NCBI GenBank assembly: GCA_907163375.1
Contig: CAJQUW010007117.1
Span: 1-64,000 of the forward strand
Length of the DNA stretch: 64,000 nt
From: Prostheceraeus crozeri
Taxonomy: Eukaryota; Platyhelminthes; Polycladida; Euryleptidae
Direction of reading: 5' to 3'
Position 1 is the first letter of the stretch. Each line of letters opens with the position of its first letter. Below the pieces are notes generated by a model that made no database searches, was not told the origin of the DNA, and saw only the letters and a list, made by a program, of their open reading frames with translations. Shown one piece after another: positions 41,637-53,420 of this stretch. The translations under genes and the position numbers were made by a program.

Positions 41637-42664
41637 TCACATTTTACCCCAAACTAAGCTGACTCGGCCCCCACTGATCCTATTTTTCATGTGCTCTTTG
41701 ACTGTGTCAGAATATAGTTTTCGTCCTAATAAGTCATAACCAAGTCCTAGAAGCTGAGAAATCTGAGCATTGAAGATTTTTCCGTTGGGCACGTCAAAAG
41801 ATCAAGACCTAACTCAATACCTTCACCATAATCACACTCGTCATTTGCAAACTGAACCAAAGTGACCATTTCATCAAGTGGTTCAAATGCTACTAATCGA
41901 TCCTTTTCATTCTTCGCTGATACGATCTTGTTGAGAATTTTCTTTATGGATGATGCTGTTTCGGGCAAAGGTCGGTATCCAATGTCATTCTCATCTACAG
42001 GCACAACTAGTCCAATGTTATTTAATGTTTTGGACACCATCCGCTTATTTCTGGCTCTGATCGTTGGCGTGACATCATCTAAAGGAAGATTATACTTTTT
42101 TGCCCAAGATTCAAGCTTAGAAGTGATTAATTTCACATCTGGCTTTGACGAGTCTTTCGAAGCAAATCTATGGACAGCCGAGAACAGATTTTCGCCTTCG
42201 AAGCTAAAAGAGCCATCTTTTTCGGCAGCGTTAAAGGCTACAAAGTTAGGAAGTTCCTCTGGAATATCTCTAAAATATCCCCAATGACCTAGTGATCTGT
42301 CGTTGGCTTTGATGATTGTAGTGCAAAATTCTGGTGGATCATGGAAGAATCGATAGTGTAATGCCCAAGCAATACTGTCATCGTCCTTAAGTGAAGTTTT
42401 CCTTAACAGGTCATAAGGGCCAACTAGCACCAGACCAAGAGAGGACTTCAAAGCGTGTGCTGGAGAGAGCGGATTCAATTTCTTGCAAAATTCCCACATA
42501 AGTCTAAAATCTGTAGGAAATTTCATTTTGTAGCATTTTTCGACAGCTTCAATATTGAGGAGAGATACATTTGAATCATCTGAACTCTTTCCGCTGTCCA
42601 CTTCTTCTTTCGCTCTTTTTGATGAAGTAACTTCACTTGGTTGGTCGATAGACGCTCTCTTCAT
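41637..42664 (-). CDS. HPF1: Histone PARylation factor 1 (host gene), one frameshift
   Basis: Known role: HPF1 binds PARP1/PARP2 and completes their active site, directing ADP-ribose to serine during DNA-damage response in the nucleus. Seen: MKRASIDQPSEVTSSKRAKE (nuclear signal), then KCYKMKFPTDFRLMWEFCKK, LGLVLVGPYDLL, YRFFHDPPEF, LGHWGYFRDIPEELPNFVAF, GLVVPVDENDIGYRPLPETA and EMVTLVQFANDECDYGEGIE, which carries the catalytic Asp-Glu pair of HPF1. The frame stops at 41,747, but a one-base shift in an A-run at 41,792 restores the conserved C-terminus (SQLLGLGYDLLGRKLYSDTV) to 41,637. No intron interrupts the coding part. A 3' splice site (CTGCATTCATTTCCAG) just before the ATG suggests a 5'UTR intron. 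Confidence 0.93.
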
Positions 42665-44790
42665 AGTTGATATAATCTGGAAATGAATGCAGCAGATGAA
42701 ATAATAGTAATAATTCAAAATAGTAAAATTCCGCTTAAACAGCATTATAAACAATGAATTGAAAGTAGCCGATGCTGTTATTATTGTTTTATTTCCCAAA
42801 TTTTCGCCTACACAGGCCGCGTCAGGGGATAAAAGGATTTTATGTTTACAAATATCAAACGATTTTGAAAATATTGTTAGTAAGATATCAAGGTTTCAGT
42901 AAGTAAATAAAATCCATAGAAGTATTGATAGTATATGAAGTGCATAGATGTAATAATTACATAGATGTAAAAATTCTTCATGGAGGTATAAGTATAGAAA
43001 ATGTTATCAAATAATTCATATAAAAAGGAAATGTTTATATTGTTCACGTTCTTCTCTCGAGTTAATTTTCGGTTGTAGCTTGTTGATCCACACTGCTTCA
43101 CGTAGTCTGATGTTAGTATTGTCGTGTTCTTGTGTTATTACTTCTGTTGTTATGTGGTTACTGTTGCATAATTTCAAATGTTTATGTACTGATGATGCTT
43201 TTTGAGTAACGTGCTCAAGAAAATAGTAATAATAATAAAACAGCTAGCATGCACAGTTTGTTAACACGAAATGAGGTTAAGGGAAAAGTGACAAATCAGC
43301 ACCTCTGACTAATGTCACCTTGACCAGTGGTCCTACGCGGCGGATTTCCATTTTTTTACGCAGGCCGAGTAAATTTACGCAGGTAGACTATTCGCATGTG
43401 ATGAATGAAAGCACCGTTTATACATTGATAGAATTTCAATGTGATCAAAAAAATTAGAAAAATTTTAAAAAAATTAGACATTAAACTTTCACGTTTGGAT
43501 ATGACGAATTTACAATGCAATCACGAATGAATTACGAATGCAAGTAATCATTCAACAAAGTGTTGAGTATGTAGGCCCATATGAATTTATAATGCTTGTG
43601 ATGGAAAACGTTTAAATAGTTGATCAACTCAACGCCCCTGGCTTTCACGGTCAAAGGACATTTCGTTATTAATCTTGGCGCAATCGCGAAAAAATGATTT
43701 TTGTAGCCCTCGCAAAAGTCAGCGGCATTGTATTGCTACATGTGAATATGGCAATGTTCGCCTAAAAATTATTAATATTTGATTTTTAGTAATAATAGAG
43801 GTTTCAATCAGTACATTTTGCATTATTTTTAGAAAAGCATCGACATGTGAGAACATGCTTGTATATTTGAAAATGTGGAATCATATTGTTCTTTTAGAAT
43901 AACCGTCTTATCTAGCCTGCTCAGTTCATACCTAATCAAAAATGCGTTACATCATGCAGTCTGCATTGCAAGTAATTATTTCTCTCTTGAATGAATGCTA
44001 AGAGCATACGATTTTTTTGCATCGATCACATGTTCTTGAGGCCTCTCTGTCTTTTGCACATTTGTGGAATCTCTTCCTGGACGATTTCTGGGAGGTTTTT
44101 GTCGATGCTTCATCATGGCCGCGTTCATCTTCATCGACACAGATCTTTAGCTTACTCAACACCTATTTCTGATACAAGTTTCTATCGATATTCCACGTAG
44201 ATGAAAACCTTCATTCATTCGACAGTTCACTATGGAAGTGTATTTTCGGCGAGGACGATCTTCCATCAATATACTTTCCTTCAAATAAAAAAATATTATA
44301 TATCTTCCAATGATCTACACACCATCCAGACTCAACCATGCAGAGTGCAGATCCTCCACCCAGAGAAGACTACCAAGCCAAGCACAGAAGCCTTGAAGCT
44401 TGAGACCGACGAGGGAAAGTTTGAGGCCTACATGTATTAAGTTTTCATGAGGGCGTTGTGATTGCACGTATTTGATAGAGATAGACATGGACAATTTCAA
44501 AACAGTATAACATGTCAAAGTACCAATTAATTAGGAGCCTGCGTTCAGGCACATTTTGAGACGAATTGAATCATGAAAAACTTACGTAGACATAAACAAA
44601 CTTCTGTTTTTATTGAAGATTTGTTAAGCCGGCTATACCTCTAGCTATGGAGAAACCTGTCTCATTGAATAATCACGTTTTTCTAGATGACTGTTGAAAG
44701 ACTTTGGCACTTTGGCATTCATAGAAATAAACATTCAACATTAAAGCGCCTATATTTTTCTGAAATGATTATTGTCAAACACACTTTATA
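42665..44790. other. No gene recognised
   Basis: AT-rich DNA upstream of HPF1; any 5'UTR exon of HPF1 should lie here. Short open frames at 43,991-44,440 lack family features. Confidence 0.45.
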
Positions 44791-44796
44791 ACTATG

Positions 44797-44998
44797 TGGG
44801 TTCCGTGGCACAATGTTTAAGTGCTTGGCCTAGCGATCTTTTGGTCCAGAGGTCGAGCCCCATAAGTGTCATCGGAAGTCGGCAGGAACAGCATCCGGAC
44901 TAAAATACTTCAACGCTCCAGAAAAGTCAGACTAAGTCAGCACCGTCCAAGCCCCAGCATGGGGAGTAGTTAAGCTAAAGCTTCATCATCACACTTCA
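44797..44998 (+). mobile_element. tRNA-derived SINE
   Basis: TGTGGGTTCCGTGGCACAAT resembles a tRNA 5' end with an A box, and AGAGGTCGAGCCCCATAAG holds a B box (GGTCGAGCCC) about 45 nt on. The body continues CGGAAGTCGGCAGGAACAGC, ATCCGGACTAAAATACTTCA and GCCCCAGCATGGGGAGTAGT, the layout of an invertebrate tRNA-type SINE. No long poly(A) tail is seen. Confidence 0.65.
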
Positions 44999-45318
44999 TA
45001 ACTTTAATTGTCGCAAAATTCGTCTAGAAAAAATTAGACGGTTTTCATGTAAACCACAGCCACTCTACAATTCTATATGCACAACACCTCAATGTTTCTT
45101 TATTGTTCAGCTCTATTGTTTAGAAAGCTCATGTTCTGAAATCGCTCCTGTGAAGACTTCATGACTATACTCTAAATATAGCAGTCAGAAGACTAAATAA
45201 TGTTTCAATCTTTTGCAATTTGTTTGGAATTCAATTCTCATTTTCGTCGCTAACAAGAAAGCGTCACTCATCACTCTCATGCATGCATAACTGACAGATC
45301 ACACATTTTCTCACAAAG

Positions 45319-46463
45319 ATGGATCTTTTTAAGATGCGGCTGTCGATCGGTGCCTGTGCATTGTCCAGACTGCTTGTCTACGCAGACGAGAACAATGCTG
45401 TGTATTCGAACGACATCGAATTCATTCATTTCATTCGTTTTGTGCCTCTCAGTAATATGCGAACAGCTGTAATGAAAGCTTACCAGAAAGGTTATCTTTG
45501 GAGTCAAGGTCAGGCTTTGATCCGAAGTGGTCGGCCAGTTGCCGCTGTGTCGCAACAATTATAGGCTCCGAAAAGTACTTTTTACTTTTGGTTGAGAAGA
45601 GGCTGTCAGCGGCCTGATGGAAGATCTTCTGGCCGACCAAGGCTGACTTCTCGCAGGTCAAATCGCTACATCACCAGTGTGGCCGATGGTGATCTCTCTA
45701 CCTCTTTATCTATGCTTTCAGCTGGTTCAAATCTTTCCAGGACAGATGTTTGGAGACGACTTAAGGAGTTGAACTACTCCAATCGTAAGAGACCATTGAA
45801 GCTGAATCTGTCTAAGCGACACAAAAAACTGAGATTACAGTGATCAATGAAACGTTGCCACTGGCGGAATCAGTGGTCACGTGTTGTTTGGTCGGGTCAG
45901 GCAGCTGTCCGATTAAAATTCAAGGATGGACGCCTACGCCTTTGGCTGAAGTCTGGGCAAGACATTTCTGATCGTTCTTTTACATCAAGGAGTCCAGACG
46001 ATTGCATGATCTTGCTCATCTGGGGAACCATTTAGAGTGATGGTCGCAGTTCACTGCCTGTTGTGAGGGAAAACATGAACTCCAAACGCTACGTTCAAGT
46101 GCTCGAAGAAGATGTTTACCCTTTAGCATTCAGTTTAGGTGATCCATCATCTGATTGGATTCTCATGGATGACAATGCTCCATGCCATCGTGCCAGGGCA
46201 TCTCAACTGTATAAAAGACAGGTAGGAATACGAACCTTAGACTGGCCAGGAGGGTCTCCTGACTTGAATCCAAACGAGCATGTCTGGTCTATCTTGGAAC
46301 GGCGAGTTCGTCGGCGAATTTGTCCTGGCAATGATTTGAATCGGTTTGAATCTTTCGTGAGGCAGGAGTGGAATTAGATTGATCAACGGATGATCAGAAA
46401 TTTGATCGGCAGTATACCAAAACGCATCCGAAAAGTAATAGAACTTAGAGGAGAAAAAAACTG
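45319..46463 (+). pseudogene. Tc1-like transposase, in-frame stops only
   Basis: One reading frame throughout. MRTAVMKAYQKGYLWSQGQA begins the HTH region (PVAAVSQQL...APKSTFYFWLRR), then GRSSGRPRLTSRRSNRYI and DVWRRLKELNYSNRKRPLKL. The catalytic triad is DD34E: the first Asp is replaced by Gly in VVWSGQA (expected WSDE), the second Asp is in WILMDDNAPCHRA, and Glu is in GSPDLNPNEHVWSIL, 34 residues on. Stops: TAG 45,562, TGA 45,841, TAG 46,033, TAG 46,375. The frame resembles a Tc1 C-terminus to 46,460 (IPKRIRKVIELRG), where the Harbinger element begins. Non-functional. Confidence 0.88.
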
Positions 46464-47233
46464 GGGCCGGTTGCACTAAACTCAAAGGATTTTATCTTAT
46501 TATTTTATCTTCTAGGAGATGAAATAATATGGTTGCCCTAAGTTAATAAGATTCTAACATAGAATCGTTCCATTGCAGAAATAGACAGATAAAATGATTT
46601 TATCTCGAGATAAGATAATATCAATATCGTTGCACTAACATGAAACAGCATGTATTATTTTTAAGTACATTCGTGTGTGTCACTGACGTGAACAAATGAG
46701 AGCCAATACAATTGGAGAATTTGAAACGCACGCGACGTAATATGGTCATGCAAAATTTCTGAGTAGTGAATTTATTTTGCGGTATTGTAGAACTCCGTCA
46801 TAACTGATTACTTAATGACTGAATTTGTGATGAATTTACAAGTCAATGACCGGGATGGGTCGAATAGAGTTGGGTCGATAAGATGTATGATGATATCATC
46901 ATGTCAATGAAATGTTGTATTATCCAATAGTCCATTTCAGTGAAGCGATGATGACAAGTACTACAAAGTATATAAGTTAAATTACTTTTAGTGATTGAGA
47001 TAAAATATAGCAATTATTTCGGGCATTTTAAAGATATCAATGAAGAAAATCTGCATTATTCTAATGTAACGGTTAGCAATAATTTGATTGGTAGATCTAA
47101 ATAGAATTATGTAAGTAGGCTACATAATAAAAATAACTGTTCGTTTCAATACAAAAATGACCTCCTTCTTTAAAGAAGTAAAACACGATGCCAAATAGAT
47201 TGCTGTGAGTATATTCCAAAACATAGGGACCTA

Positions 47234-47716
47234 CTACTCATTGATATATACAGCACATTGTGTTCTAGAAACACTACCACTTTCTTCTACCTGATGTGAT
47301 GTTATTTCCCCGGAAATTGGATCTTCTTCGCTAGCATTAATGAGATGATCATTTTCACCTTTCAAAATAGCAAAGTTATGGATAACAGTACACGCTGTTC
47401 TGATTTTCGCAGTTTTACGTGGGTTTACACGAAGAAGATTCAAACAAGCCTATCTTCGCTTCCAAATGTCAAATAGTCTCTCAACCGAACATCTCGCAGA
47501 TTTATGAAAGTAATTGAACCGCTGTTTTTTCACTGTAAGAACGGATCGCGTAATTGGAGTAAATAACCATGTCTTGAGAGGGTAACCTTGATCGCTCAAA
47601 AGGATTCTATTCCCGTATTCATCATTCTCGAATTTATGAAAAATGCCAGATTCTCGCAAAATCCTGCTGTCGTGAGTACCACCCGGCCAATCAGCAACAA
47701 TATCAGCGATCAACAT
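47234..47716 (-). pseudogene. HARBI1-like transposase, C-terminal fragments
   Basis: The first ORF has IADIVADWPGGTHDSRILRE (catalytic Asp in D-S-R), then NRILLSDQGYPLKTWLFTPI and FNYFHKSARCSVERLFDIWK, the last carrying the Glu expected in R-x-x-V/V-E-R-x-F-G/D. A stop near 47,450 is followed in another frame by the C-terminus: NPRKTAKIRTACTVIHNFAI, matching the I-x-A-C-x-V/L-H-N-x-x-I end of Harbinger transposases. The N-terminal part, expected to the right, is absent or unrecognisable, probably because the mariner at 47,903-49,649 landed there. Confidence 0.8.
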
Positions 47717-47902
47717 TTCACCTGTTCCAATAACTTGAATATTGAGACTATGATAACCTTTTCAGTTGACATATTCATTCTTGTATATTATAAGAGAAGT
47801 AATTTTTATTTTTTGGCAAGTGCTTCTGTTCAAAGAAAGATAAGTTTTCTGGTCTATCAAATATGACATCACAATGACCTTGACTGAGGACGAATGAACC
47901 TA

Positions 47903-49649
47903 CAGTCTGCGACATTTTATTAGGACCACCCATATTTTTTTAGTTTTTTACAACTAGCTACTTGTTGATGTCATATTATCTTTCACCCTTGTCAATACAT
48001 TAAATAGGCATGTATGCCAACAATATACCACAACATAGCCATCTACTGATTAATAACACAGACACCAGCCACTCAAACATAAAAATTGACCGCGACATAT
48101 TATTAGGACCACCTTCGACATTTAGATAAGAAGCTTTCTTTTAGACATGACAACGCTAGATAAAGATCTATTATCAGTTATTTACTTATATGTCGATTTC
48201 TTAGCAATACAAATTGTGTGTTCTGTTTGCCTTATTTGTGCATTGTCGGCTTGCTGTGAGAAAGCCGCATGTGAGAAACTATCATTAATGTGTGGTGTGT
48301 GTCGTCACCTGCGCACGCACACTGTTGTCTGTCAACAATAAAGATATTACTATTCATTATCAAATCGATCCTTGATATGCTTTGCATCATCGAGACCAGA
48401 TATCTGAACTATTGGGATAACATGGATATCTACCAATACGATTTATTTTTAGGTCTAACGTGGAAAGTCTAAATCCTACTCATGAGTAAAAAGGGATCTA
48501 ACAAGCATAAGTGGCTCGTAGATGGAAGCTTTGTATAGCGAAGAGTTTTCTCAGCGTGAAATCGCTACTCGTTGTTATGTTTCAAAGTCGTCGGCACTAC
48601 TTGTTCAACGGAATATGACTTCTGGAAATCCTTATGCAGCAAACCGACGATGACGTTGTGGAGCATGATGAAAATCTACGACACAAGATGGCCGATTCCA
48701 AGAGCGCAGGCCTACTGTTTGGAAAGGGTGGCTAATAACGTCGTCCAGGCTACGAAGACCATGGTAGAAGCGTTACATCAACGAAGTGGCACACACTGTT
48801 CAACGAGGGATGCATAAAATGATTGCCAGCGGGATTGCGGTCACGGAAAGTGTCGTAACTGACCCCATGCATGAAGATCTAATAGGCTTAATTTTGCCAC
48901 TCGCTATGTCAATTGGAGCGTCAATGACTGTTGAATGGTGGCATTCTGCGTAGAGCCGAGCCTTGAGAGTCACCAGACTACTCGTCAGCGAATGTGGCAG
49001 TCACGTGGATCACTTGCTCCTGCGTTTCAGCCCGTCAAACACCAAGCAAAGGTCATGCTGTAGGCCTGTTTTCTTGCGAGGAAACTGGTAGGCTTCATGT
49101 TTGTGAGTGCTCTATTAGCTCGATTCGACTTCATCCTTACAAGTGCTTCAGAGAAGGGTGATTCCATAGTTCGTGACTGCTGGTTTCCGGAAAACAACGG
49201 ACTGCTTATGCAAGAGGGAGCTCCCTGCCACACTGTCAGTATTGTGAAGCGACATTTTGATGACATCAGCGCCACTTTGTTGGAAGGACCATCTCCGATG
49301 TAAACCATTCAGAACATTAATGCGCTATCATGAAGCATCGGCTGCATAAGATTTACATAAGATGTTTGGGTTGCCAATTACAAAACAAAAACGCAGCGTT
49401 GTCATGTCCAAAGGAAAACTTTTTATGTAAATGTCGAAGGTGGTCCTAATAATATGTCGCGGTCAATTTTTATGTTTGAGTGGCTGGTGTCTGTGTTATT
49501 AATCAGTAGATGGCTATGTTGTGGTATATTGTTGGCATACATGCCTATTTAATGTATTGGCAAGGGTGAAAGATAATATGACATCAACAAGTAGCTAGTT
49601 GTAAAAAACTAAAAAAATATGGGTGGTCCTAATAAAATGTCGCAGACTG
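47903..49649. mobile_element. mariner/Tc1 element with 222-bp IR/DR ends
   Basis: Flanked by TA at 47,901-47,902 and 49,650-49,651. The ends 47,903-48,124 and 49,428-49,649 are near-perfect inverted repeats. Each end contains the motif GCGACAT-TTATTAGGACC twice, at the tip and at its inner border, the IR/DR layout known from Tc1-type elements such as Sleeping Beauty. The interior holds a decayed transposase. Confidence 0.92.
48572..49303 (+). pseudogene. Decayed mariner/Tc1 transposase
   Basis: Only scattered parts remain: an N-terminal area (ATRCYVSKSSA-like and RVANNVVQATKTMVEALHQR) and LLMQEGAPCHTVSIVKRHFD at about 49,205, where family members have the second catalytic Asp in MQDNAPxHxA; here it reads Glu-Gly. 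Several frames and stops intervene. Better-preserved ends than coding sequence suggest non-autonomous amplification. Confidence 0.65.
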
Positions 49650-51472
49650 TAGATGACCAATGCAAGCAACCAATTCTTCATTGGCTGACGTCGCATGCTC
49701 TCTTTCTTTCACATGCAGCAATAATTGGGATTTGTGATTTGAAATGGCTGGCAATGAAAGAAGACGAAAGGACTAGAGTGAGACCGAAAATGAGATAGAA
49801 AATCCGAAAATGAGGAAAACGTTATTACAGTTCAAAACAGCCCGGCTGCCAGCTTGTACCGGAACAACAGAAGAGAGATCGAAGATGATATAATTACGGA
49901 GTGATTATTCCTATCGCCGATTGTAGTGATAGTGCTTATGTGAACGTGATGGTTATATTTAGTATATTCAGTAGCTTAAACACTCAGCTAAATACCTCAT
50001 ATTTTAAAAAATTATAATTCTTTGTCAGAAAGACTGTTGTTCTTTGTCTTAAAGGGTAGGCCTAGATAGCCTACATCTGGGACTGTAAGGATGTGAATAT
50101 AAATGATGGGATTATGCATGTTGCATGGGCTTAACAAAGAATTAGGCTTACTGTGATTCAATAACAAACATATAATTCTACTATTTACATGTGCTTATAG
50201 TAGGCTACTACAATTATAGTTCTTCACTCTACCATAGATAAAATCATACTTAATGACAACTTTCTAATAGCCTATTCAATGTTTATAAAATCATAATGAT
50301 ACATGATAGGTTAGATATGCATACATTGTCGCGCTAAATTGACGGAGATAAGTATTTAAAAGTGCCCCTTATTGATATTAAGTTAGAAAAGGAAATGAAA
50401 TAATATCAATTGATTTTATCTTTAGTGCAACTGACTTATTTTAACTTAGAATCGTATTATCTTAACTTAGGATTGCTCTCAAGACAAAATCATTTTACTT
50501 TAAAATAAAAGATGATCGGTATGGTGCAACGGAGATAAAATGATTTTGGATTTTAAGATAAACTGATATAACATCGTGTTCTGCAAGTGAAATCATTCTA
50601 ACTTAAGATAATAACATTTTCTGCTGTTTGTGCAACCGACCCCTGGATGCTAGGGATTGCACCCATCAGTCCTGTTAAGGATTAGGCCCTTACTGGGCCA
50701 ACATACAACAAAGAAAATATTTAATATTTTCTATATTTAATTATTAATTAATAATATATATAATTAAATAATAATATTTAATATCTAATATTTAGAATGG
50801 CTCTTTACAACAATTCTTTTTTTCAAATTTTCCATCATATCGTGATTTTGTTCCTGTGTATATTTCTTTGTAATACTGCTTGTTGTATTCACAAATACAG
50901 AATTATTATTATTATTAATATGGGACAATTCCACGCGTTATGACGTTATTTCGCACGCATTTCATGACATTGGAGCTTACTTTTTCATCAGAAGTGATGC
51001 CATTTCTCATTGTCTCTGAATGGATTCCAATCAAGCTCACGGTCAAAGTGAAGAATACATCGTCGGAAAAGCACAAGAAGTTAACTATCGTGCGCGAAAA
51101 ACACTTTATTACAAAGTTACGACGTTGCGCGAATGCAACCTCGGTTTTTTTTGTTATGTTGCACTTATCTATTTTTCTGCGAATTGAGGCGATATTTTCT
51201 TTCCATCTTTTGTGGACATGTTCTCGACGCGCTCACCTTTAATGACTGGTATGCGGGAAGTCTAATCCCACAACTTCTGAATCGTAAGTTGAAGTTATTC
51301 AATGTTACGACGTTACACGTGCGAAAAATATGTGAGCATGTTTTCAGAACTATACAAATTTTAAGTATAGCCGCTCCTAAATGTTTCCAAACACGTTTTC
51401 AATGGTCAGTAAATCATTCGAACCAAAAGTATACATGATTCGACTTCTCCCGATGACTGGACTCAGTACAAC

Positions 51473-52148
51473 TCACACAATGGTGGACCTATCAAATTCA
51501 TCTATGTCCTCACTTGATGTCCATTGGAATTTCCCTTCAGCTTGTCTTTTGATAACTAAGGTGACTATAATGTTGCCATTTCGGTCTGTGACACGATCTA
51601 CAAACCAAGAATCATCGCAAGCAGCGGCTTTATGCATTTGGTCGACACTTCCTGACCTGCAGATATCCAACGAGATTGGTCCTTAGACTCGGGGAATCGC
51701 ATAGTTACTCCCAGCTTCTGTCCGCAAAAGTCGAACAGCTTCATATAATCTAAAACGATAATCGCAACGTAATGCGTAATGGATTTGTTTTAAATGCTCG
51801 ATTTTTGGTGAGTGTTTGAAATCTTGCCAAGGGATGTTTCGCAAATGACTGTGTAGGCCTAAGCAACGACCATAGGGACCAGCCTACAACTGGCGCTGGG
51901 GTCGTCTGCCAACGTCTTACATGCTGCTGCTGATGTAGGTCCTCTGGTAGCAGCGACACTTCGTGCCATTCAAACTGATTGAATAAAAGTAGAAAACTGG
52001 GCAGAACTGCACGATAATTAAGATAACACATAACTAATTCATCAAACATTTGCTCTAAAACGTTCATCACATAAAATTTCCTTTTTTCCAATTCATAAAG
52101 AATGGTAATTCCAGTTACATATTCAATGTTAACATCCTCTGCAGACAT
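51473..52148 (-). pseudogene. Unrecognised coding remnant in the TTAA element
   Basis: Two minus-strand ORFs in adjacent frames. The 3' one reads SGSVDQMHKAAACDDSWFVD, then RVTDRNGNIIVTLVIKRQAE and GKFQWTSSEDIDEFDRSTIV, with composition like a real folded domain. The 5' one begins MSAEDVNIEYVTGITILYEL and has LEQMFDELVMCYLNYRAVLP and FNQFEWHEVSLLPEDLHQQQ. Between them YRFRLYEAVRLLRTEAGSNY is open in a linking frame. No family is recognised. Being the most coding-like part of the element, it may be its transposase. Confidence 0.4.
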
Positions 52149-53339
52149 TAAATAGCATTTTCAGAATTTTAGGCTCCAGCCGATGCCCGCGAACGAACAG
52201 AAATGCAAAAAATTCATACTAACGATAGACAGGTTTAAGCACTCATACTACTTATGCATTGATAAAAGTACTACTCATCCATATTTAATGCTATTGAACG
52301 AAATACTTCACCGAGCTATATACACAATTTTTCAGGATGGTGGGTGGCAATTTTCTAATTGATTAGACTAGAGCTACATTTTTTCGTCAAATTAGGCACT
52401 CCATGTAACTCCTATACTGCAATTTCGAGCAGTAGGCCTATTTGGTCACAGCATTAGTTTGGAATTCTCTCAAAAACGTGTTGAAAATTCCAAGTGTGAC
52501 CTAATTTCAAAAAGCGCGGGAGCCATGTTACAATAAAATAGCTAGAAGACACCCCAATATGTGCCTGCTCATCAAGTCACCGTATTCTTGTGTACATGAA
52601 AGGACAATTGAATGATCAGAGATTTTAACCAAATCAAAGAATTAAAGGATGTTGTGAATGTTTCAATAATAGTCACATTCTGAATCGATTCGGCACGAGA
52701 ATGGCATGAATTAACCCATCGAATTCTATAATGCCTACTACCAATACCGTGAGTGTTCGAATGCTGATAACTTCCATTTAACAGTGTGACCACATAGCAT
52801 TACGACGTTACAATGTTAAGACATTATGATTTTCAAAATTCTCTATTTGAGCAACTCCACGCGACTGGCAACATTTAGGTCAAAAAATTGAATTGTCGAT
52901 TATTGATTATAAACACACTTTTTCATATCAAAATTTCCCCAATAGTCCAAATCTGATGTTGAATTTTACGTTTAATGTCGATTTATAGTTGAATTTTTAT
53001 AAATTTCTTCAAAATTCATTTCTTGGAATTTACATTATTTTTCACGTGAATTTCATTATGATTTTTTTGCACAAGAGATACATTATTTTTCTTTTCAACA
53101 GTAACACTTTAAAATCAGGTCAAGAATGATAGAAAAATGTGTACAGATTCATTCAATCTTTAATTTTTGCTGAGAAATTTTACATTGTATAACACATAAA
53201 AAATGTAACGTTATTACGCTTCAGAGCGATTTTCTAATCTGTAGGATTATCTATTACGCCGAATGTGACATAATCTCATATCCTAAGCTAGCATCGGCCA
53301 CTTATGATGGAACAACTGTGAAATTGATTTTCACTCGCT

Positions 53340-53420
53340 TCATAAATGCTGCATAGAATGTAACGTTATTACGTTTCAATCGTAATAACGTTACATTGAA
53401 ACGTAATAACGTTACACAAA
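53340..53420. repeat. Inverted GTAACGTTATTACG palindrome cluster
   Basis: TGTAACGTTATTACGTTTCA at about 53,358 is followed by its inverted copy TGAAACGTAATAACGTTACA ending at about 53,415, separated by a few bases. A long hairpin can form. It is the strongest cluster of the motif that marks this TTAA element. Confidence 0.7.

Larger units (their letters stand above)
46464..50642 (-). mobile_element. PIF/Harbinger element inside the Tc1 gene
   Basis: Inverted ends GGGCCGGTTGCACTAA (left) and GGGTCGGTTGCACAAAC (right, read inward), flanked by CTG at 46,461-46,463 and 50,643-50,645 (3-bp target duplication). Interior near both ends has repeated TTATCTTA/TAAGATAA and AAAATCATTTTA-type sequence. 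It contains transposase exons at 47,234-47,716 and an inserted mariner. Excluding the mariner, 2.4 kb. Confidence 0.85.
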
